From Polytrichum commune (lineage: Eukaryota; Streptophyta; Polytrichopsida; Polytrichales; Polytrichaceae), in assembly GCA_950295325.1 (NCBI GenBank), contig OX485806.1, positions 34,162,001 through 34,226,000 of the forward strand: a DNA stretch of 64,000 nt, in the 5' to 3' direction. The notes beneath the pieces were generated by a model, which saw only the letters and a list, made by a program, of their open reading frames with translations, did no database searches and was not told the DNA's origin. This document shows, piece after piece, positions 57,789 through 64,000 of the stretch (its first letter is position 1; each line of letters starts with the position of its first letter). The translations under genes and the position numbers were made by a program.

Positions 57789-60271
57789 ATGGTGCGATTT
57801 GCAATGCAAGCATTTGGGAATGCGTCTCCTCATCAAAGGCCAGCGAAACGTTCCCGCAGCGAAGCTCTTGTGGAGTTGCCGTCTTCGCCCCCGCTGCCAC
57901 CTCAGCTGCAAGAGGATGAGCACCAGTTGTCTGCCACGTTCGATCCAGACACTCTTGATTGCAACATTTGTATGGAGTCCCTTGCCGCACCAATTTTTCA
58001 GGTTCTCTTTTTACCTGTCCCATGTTCCAGTTCTATTTTCCTCTCAGATTATGCTACTGGCTGTTCAGTAGATCGTCTCATCCACGTGAGAATTTGGATG
58101 AGATAAAGCAGATTCCAGAGCAATTGTCCGTCTAAAATCTCCTTCCTTCCTTCCTTCCTTCCTTCCTTTCTTCCAGTTTCAATAGATTGAGTGACCTGAC
58201 CTTTTATGCTAACACGCATGGATTTAGGATTGGCAGTAGTGCACCGATTTAGACACCCTTGATTACATGTTTGTATGGAGTCCCTTGCAGCACCATTTTT
58301 TCAGGTTCTCTTTTTACATGTCCCATGTTCCAGTTCCGTTTTCCTCTCACATTATGCTACTTGGTGTCCAGTAGATCGTCTCATCCATGTGAGAATTCGG
58401 ATGAGATGAAGTAGAGTCATGTGGAATTATCCACTGGAGTGGCATTTATTCCTTCCAATCCAAACCTCCACTTTCAATAGGTTGACTGCCCACAAGCTAT
58501 TTACTGAGCTGTCCACCGATCCAGATACCCTTGATTGCAATATTTGTATGGAGTCCCTTGCAGCACCCATTTTCCAGTTCTCTCTCTTCATGTCCCATGT
58601 TCCGGTTCTATTTTCCTTTCAAATTTTGCTACTGGCTGCTCAACAGATTGTCTCATCCATGTGAGGATTTGGATGAGATGAAGCAGAGTCAAGTGCAAGT
58701 GTCTCTCTGGAATGTACTTTCTTGCTTCCACTCTAATCTCCTTCCAGTTTCAATAGATTGAATGTCCTGGGGCTTTTTACTGGGCTGCATGAATTTAGGG
58801 TTGGCATTAGTGATTATGTCTACCTATCCAGACACACTTGATTGCAACATGTGTACGGAGTTCCTTACGGAACCAATTTTCCAGGTTCTTTATTTTTCAT
58901 GTCCCATGTTCCAAGTTCCAATTTCCTCACATTTTGCTACTAGCTGTGTAATAGATCGTCATCTACGTGAGAATTTGGATGAGATGAAGCAGGGTCAAGT
59001 GGAATTGTCTCTTTGGAATGTGCTTTCGTCCTTTCAATCCAATCTCCTTCCAGTTTCAACAAAATGAATGTCCTGAGGGTATTACTGAGCTCCATGAATT
59101 TAGGGTTGGCAGGAGTGCTTATGCTCACCAATATATTTGCACTGTAAAATTATTCTCTCAATAATCAGCTTTCTAGGTCTTTTTGGAGCAAGGTTGCAAA
59201 CTCTTCCACCCACAAAGTGCAAATGTTATCCAAATCTTTATTGCCCACCGATTATTGAGAGAGAGACAACCCTCTAAATCCCTACCTATCCTTGAAAACC
59301 GAGCGACTGAAGACTTTTGAGGGTTGTCTCTCTCTCAATAATGGGTGGCCAATGAAGATTTTTGATATATTCGCGATGTTTATATGGACTTTATGGGTGG
59401 GATGAGCATGTCACATTGGCCCAAAAAATTCTAAGAGCCAATTATTGAGGGTATCATTTTCAGTGACCATAGGAGTTGCTCTTAAATTTTTAAAGAACTC
59501 GCTCAGACCACTCTCATCTTTAACTCTATCAGGAAATGCCACCAATTGGTATGTTGTCCACATTAGGATTTAACGTTCTTCTTTGTGTGACATTTGCAGT
59601 GCTCAAATGGCCACATTGCGTGTTCCAGCTGCTGCCAGAAACTTAACAATGTGTGCGCTTCCTGCTCAAAACCCACTGGTAAAATAAGGTGCCTAGCTAT
59701 TGAGAAGCTCATAGAGTCACTTCACATGAGTTGCAGATATGCTGAATATGGTTGCCAGAAGATGCTCAAATTCACAAAGAAGAAAAGCCATGAAACATCC
59801 TGCCCTTTTGCACCCTTCAAGTGCCCAGTCTCAGGGTGCTCCTTCTCAGGAGCTGCTAAATCATTCCCAGACCATTTCTCTGAAGTCCACCAAACCAGGA
59901 CACTGGATTTCCTGTACGACGTCTGGTTCACAGTTGTTCTTAACCCAACAGACCTTCACGTGTTGTTGAAAGCGGATGACATGGTCTTCCTCCTTCACTT
60001 TGAGAAGGAAACCCTAGGCAACATAGCCTATGTGACTTTCTTTGGGGCTCCGCACAGAGAGGAGTTTTTTACTTACCATTTGGAAGTGAAATCTGGTCAA
60101 ACGAGGTTGACTATGGAGAGTGTTCCACGAAGTATAATGCAAGAGGATAAGCGCTCAACTAACTTTGTTCTTATACCCAGGCCTTTGCATGCTCCTGAAG
60201 GCTCAGTCCAAGTAGAGCTTATATTTAAACACCCTGGTGAAGCCATCTCTGGATTGCAGATCAACCCTTGA
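57789..60271 (+). CDS. SINA-like RING E3 ubiquitin ligase
   Basis: SINA/SIAH proteins dimerise, bind an E2 through the RING and transfer ubiquitin to substrates bound by the C-terminal domain. Two exons, 57789-58001 and 59600-60271, join in phase 0 for a 294-residue protein; the start is MVRFAMQAFGN. The basic QRPAKRSR follows near residues 16-23. The C3HC4-type RING is C58-x2-C61-x10-C72-x3-H76-x2-C79-x2-C82-x7-C90-x2-C93, and the intron falls exactly between C61 and C72 (after Gln71). A SIAH-type zinc finger (CRYAEYGC ... SHETSCPFAPFKCPVSGCSF ... HFSEVH) and the sandwich domain follow. It is closest in style to the plant SINA-like (SINAL) branch. The 1.6 kb intron contains three further copies of exon 1. 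Confidence 0.93.
57935..59130 (+). repeat. Tandem array of the first RING half-exon (four copies, period about 300 bp)
   Basis: The core encoding DPDTLDCNICMESLAAPIFQ lies at 57942-58001. Copies end with their CAG at 58304, 58577 and 58884. Each is followed by the same intronic text (GTCCCATGTTCCAGTTCTA-like, GAGAATTTGGATGAGATGAA, CCAGTTTCAATAGATTGA). Copy 2 has a frameshift and Cys-to-Tyr. Copy 3 keeps the reading frame and both cysteines but has lost the G of its 5' splice site (CAG|TTCTC). Copy 4 keeps frame, both cysteines and an intact CAG|GTTCTT donor. A fifth unit without the exon core ends near 59130. A (TTCC)n run lies at 58142-58168 in unit 1. Confidence 0.9.
58762..58884 (+). other. 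Candidate alternative first exon of the SINA-like gene
   Basis: Copy 4 of the array opens with an in-frame ATG (MSWGFLLGCM) and keeps C-x2-C (LDCNMCTEFLTEPIFQ). It ends in CAG|GTTCTT after 41 codons, phase 0, exactly like exon 1. Splicing to 59600 would yield a 264-residue protein with a complete RING but without the basic N-terminus. Transcription from an internal promoter is required and is not shown by the sequence. Confidence 0.4.
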
Positions 60272-62460
60272 TGATTGTAGGTTAGAGATGCTTTCTTTCT
60301 CAGCATTGTTGGCTAATTTAGTCATCCATGCATTGTGGTTCAGTTCATCTTGACTGAGCTTCTGTACATCATTTTCACATTATCTCACATAGATAGTCAC
60401 TCTATTCATGAAAGGTTCCTGCACAGTCGGGATCAAAAAAGGGGAGGTGGAGAGGTAGATTGATTCCTGGCAAGAAGTTTTTCTAAATGTCTGGCAGAGA
60501 CCTTCAACGAGGTACAAGTTAGTTCAATTCATATTCTAGCCAAGTTTCCAGGAATTAATCGGTACTTACCAAACTAGTGATGGTTTGAAATGTTTGGTTC
60601 ATCAAGAGTACGAGTTCCTTGTGATATTTATCAAGACAGAAGTCAAGGTTGCTGCTGACATTCTGCACATGAACCAGAATCATACTCATACAGATGGTTC
60701 CGTCAGTAGCTGTCAACAATTTGGAATGCAGTGACCCATTCGTCCTTGTCCTTCAGGTGGAAGACAAACCCTTACCTGTTTCTGCCTCAATAGTGCAACA
60801 ATCAACCTCTTAAGATATCAGTGCTGTCTGTGGTCATGTTCATCTTGGTGATTGTCTTTCGAGTTTGATTTATATGCAGGGTTGTAACTTAGTCAGCAAG
60901 AATGTCACAACCAGAGGGACGGTCTTTGCACTTGATTCTTGCCATCAGAATCCAGATTTGTGCAAGGTGCCACTTAGTTATAGGAAACATCATATTGATG
61001 TTCACAAGTCTTGATCTCTTAACAAAGATCTCGTTTTCCCGGACACTTATCAAATGTATATTCACTACACTTGTATTCAACATCAATCCCATTATTTCTA
61101 ATGCTCAGTATCTGTATTCACCGGATGAAACACTTCATACATGTGATGTGTGACTGGAAATTGGAGACAGTATTAGCCTTGTTTTGGCATTGCCAAGAAA
61201 TATAAGTATTGGTAGTGAGCATGAGACGTTTGCTTTGGCATATAGATCTGCTGCAGTCAAACTTTACATATTTTTCTTGGAAAAGTGATGCAAATGCAAT
61301 GTTTTGAGGTGAATGGTATCCTTGTTTGATTTGCTGCTTTCTGAATCTTAGAATTGAAGAGGGAAAGCACAAATATTGGATATATACATTCATGCCACTC
61401 TACACAAGCAAGGGTGGTATACATTTGATGCAACTAAAATTGAATGTTGACTGCAATTTGTCTGCTTACTTCTGAGATTACTCATATGCTTCCCCTTGAA
61501 ATCTGTTGTGTTGGTCTTCAGGTTCACATCTGAAGATCCTTGTGCCAGTTTTAATGTAAGAGATCATGAGGTTGTTTTGCGGACCTCAATCTTCTCATTG
61601 TCTTGCCCCTAATGAAAATCGTGAACCTTGCATGATCTAAATTTGATACTGAGTTGAGATTAAATGGGTTGGCAGTCCTTTTATTATGTTCTAGAGATTG
61701 CGCTCAGTTGTATTTATAACAAGTTTTTAGTTTATCTCATGTTGTGGCCTCTCACCATGAATACAGAAGGCTTATTGTGCGAATAGATGTGCCAACTGTC
61801 AATATGCGAGGTTGCTTTCTTTGCAATATCTGGCAAGTCAAGTCACGGATGGATATGAGTTTACCTTAACAGTATGTATCATGAATGCTCCCAAATACAT
61901 GGGAACATCCATAAGAAATCCATCTGTATTTTACTGCGAGTTGAGATATTTTATACAGGTCTAGAGAGGCTGATATACCATGTAGTTAATAGGAAATAAT
62001 TCAAGTCTAGTAAGACAAATGGATCACTTGATGACACTATGCTGGAATCCACGTTGCATCATGTCAAATTAAAATAAAATATTATGCTTCCAACATGAAA
62101 ACAGTATTGTCAATTCAGATATGCGTCAACCTGACATCTGAGAAGTGAAATTATTTTCAAAATGAAATTGCAGGACATGGTTATTTTCTTACTTGTTCAA
62201 GTGAAACTTGGTATCAAAAAATTGAATCTGAACTCCATACTTGACGTGACATAATTCAACTTTGTCTCCCATGAATGAATTTTCACTGCATTGGGCCTTT
62301 GTATATGTTTCATTTGAACGGGTGGGAACATGCTCATAACATGAAAGCATACAGTTCTATTCTTCAAGGGAGCAGAACGTTGTTAAGTATTTGATCCACA
62401 TATTAACAAGAGGTAGTAAGCCACTCTTGTGCCCAACATGCCCACATGGGCATGGGTAGA
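60272..62460. other. 3' flank of the SINA-like gene
   Basis: Text just after the stop (GATTGTAGGTTAGAGATGC) reads like a 3' UTR. The following 2 kb is not obviously repetitive and has a TG-rich, transcript-like composition, so a long 3' UTR or a noncoding gene is possible. No open frame is convincing. Confidence 0.4.
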
Positions 62461-64000
62461 AGAAGGTGGTGAATGGACATTGCACGTCAATGTATCATAT
62501 TGATGTTCCTTTTTCTTTCTTTCTTTTTTTCCCCTTTCCTTTTCTTCTTTTGCATATTTGGTCTTCCAAAGCTTTTGCCAGTATCTTTAGCCCTTGTGTT
62601 TTCAAAATCACTAGTCATTATGTGATGCATCCCACCCCCAACTTGAGAACTTCAACTTTGCGACTCTTGAATCTTATCAATTTTTGTTAAAAAGAAGAGC
62701 ATTTAAATTCTCAAATCTCTACATCGATTGTGGTGTATATTATGGATGTATTTATAGTGTGATTTACCCTTTGCACCCGTATAGTGTGGCCCACAGTATA
62801 CATTGTTGTGCATGAAAAGGGCGCCATGCACCTGCTTCATCTAGTTATCCTTTGTGTTGGTTTTCAATTGTTTCCCTCCCATGTTGACAATGCAGTCGCC
62901 ACCACAACCTTGAATAACACACAATACGAATACACAACAATGAACGGTCATTCACACTGCATTTTGAATCTTGAATTTTGCACAAATTAAAGGGGGAGAG
63001 GCACATGTGGATGTGACCTTGCTAGATTTGTGAATATACACATGGATCTCTAAATGTTTCATAACAAGCCATGTTCATGCCGCAAGCGATGGCTTCTGAT
63101 GGTAGATACCATCAAACGACAACCAAGGAAGTGAAACATCATAACAAATTACAAAAATACCATGCAAAATTGTTACCCGTTTAGGTTTTGTTGCACCAAG
63201 TATGGGTGACAGACTACCCACACAATCCACGTGCCATACACAACATGTGAGGAAACTTAAAAAAACTCATCCATTGGAAACCCTCCTACCCATTATGCAT
63301 ACCCACAACACAAAAACATTCACCCCATACCTACCGTATGGTCACCGAAGCAATGACAAATGCCCCTGTTGCGTGCCAATGGTACCATAATACAATATTT
63401 AAGACAAAATTGATAGTAACCCAATGGCACCCAATTTGAGTCAAATTAGTGGAATTGAGGTTGCTAGTCAAAGTGGCAGTGAATTGAGAGGTAACTCCAC
63501 CACAAGGCGTAGTTCATTTGGATACAATTCCTTCTAGTGATTGAAACAACATGGAAACACTGCAAGGGGACTTGCTATATTTTATATAACCTTGATTGGT
63601 CTTTATTTCAATTGAGCCTCTACTTTAATATCCTCCTTAAGAATGTGCTTATAGGGTGTCATAACTATGAATGTTGCACTTAGCACCAGTTCAATAGCAT
63701 GATTGACCTCTCTCTCTTAGGTGGCAACCCAAGCAACTCATCTGCAAACAAAACAATTTTTATTTATTTTAATGATTAATTGGAAATCCCTAAACCCGTA
63801 TCATATACGTATGAATTCACAATGACATCAATTGCAACAAGTTCTTCACTCTTTGTCACGCACCTTTTTATTTGTGTTGATGAAGACGAAAGAACCATGG
63901 GTAATGCATGTTCATTTTTTAGGTTGAAAGGTTGTCCATCAAGGAGGTTGCATCAACACACCTTGATGTTGATAGATCTAAGGTCTATCCCATAACATCG
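62461..64000. other. Intergenic DNA, no gene seen
   Basis: A pyrimidine tract (TTTTTCTTTCTTTCTTTTTTTCC) lies near 62509. GTGTGGCCCACAGTATACATTG near 62785 resembles the GTGTGGCCCA text of family C MITEs. Nothing coding is supported. Confidence 0.5.

Noticed and set aside
1-64000. CRISPR array, bacterial operon, prophage or secondary-metabolite cluster
   Set aside because: The genes are intron-bearing, plant-type and functionally unrelated. The repeats are MITEs, SINEs and tandem duplications without uniform short spacers.

Overview
The window looks like a nuclear segment of a land plant. Five conserved plant-type genes have spliceosomal introns with GT-AG boundaries, and they sit in AT-rich intergenic DNA full of small DNA transposons, foldbacks, tandem duplications and at least one SINE family. 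Nothing fixes the species. The gene complement is land-plant: an SHMT6/7-type serine hydroxymethyltransferase, a mid-SUN protein, NAA15, a NOL11-like protein and a SINA-like E3. The short introns and the Tc1-type transposon make me lean, weakly, to a non-seed plant.

Layout. 1-5.3 kb is intergenic repeats, including a 0.69 kb foldback. 5.3-12.2 kb is a transposon cluster: PIF/Harbinger-type elements, a SINE on each strand, a decayed Tc1/mariner element with TA-flanked inverted repeats, and a MULE-like inverted-repeat element. 12.8-15.8 kb holds a possible small spliced ORF and then the SHMT gene on the plus strand. 16.9-20.7 kb holds the mid-SUN gene on the minus strand, tail to tail with SHMT. 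21.3-22.8 kb is a degenerate tandem array upstream of SUN. 23-33 kb is MITE-rich and gene-free. 34.1-44.4 kb is the 26-exon NAA15 gene on the minus strand, whose reconstructed CDS is exactly 909 codons plus a stop. 44.7-46.6 kb is a tandem array upstream of NAA15. 50.1-52.3 kb is the NOL11-like gene on the minus strand with a tandemly duplicated 3' end. 52.4-57 kb is intergenic. 57.8-60.3 kb is a SINA-like E3 ligase gene on the plus strand whose first RING half-exon is present in four tandem copies. 60.3-64 kb is the 3' flank and intergenic DNA.

The five genes are unrelated housekeeping or regulatory functions (one-carbon metabolism, nuclear/ER membrane, co-translational N-terminal acetylation, ribosome biogenesis, ubiquitination) and do not form a cluster or pathway. 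The observations most worth follow-up are the Tc1-type element in a plant, the SINA RING exon array with a possible alternative first exon, the SINE that has both a perfect target-site duplication and a related empty site in the same window, and the tandem duplications attached to gene ends. I found no cluster-like new biochemical system.
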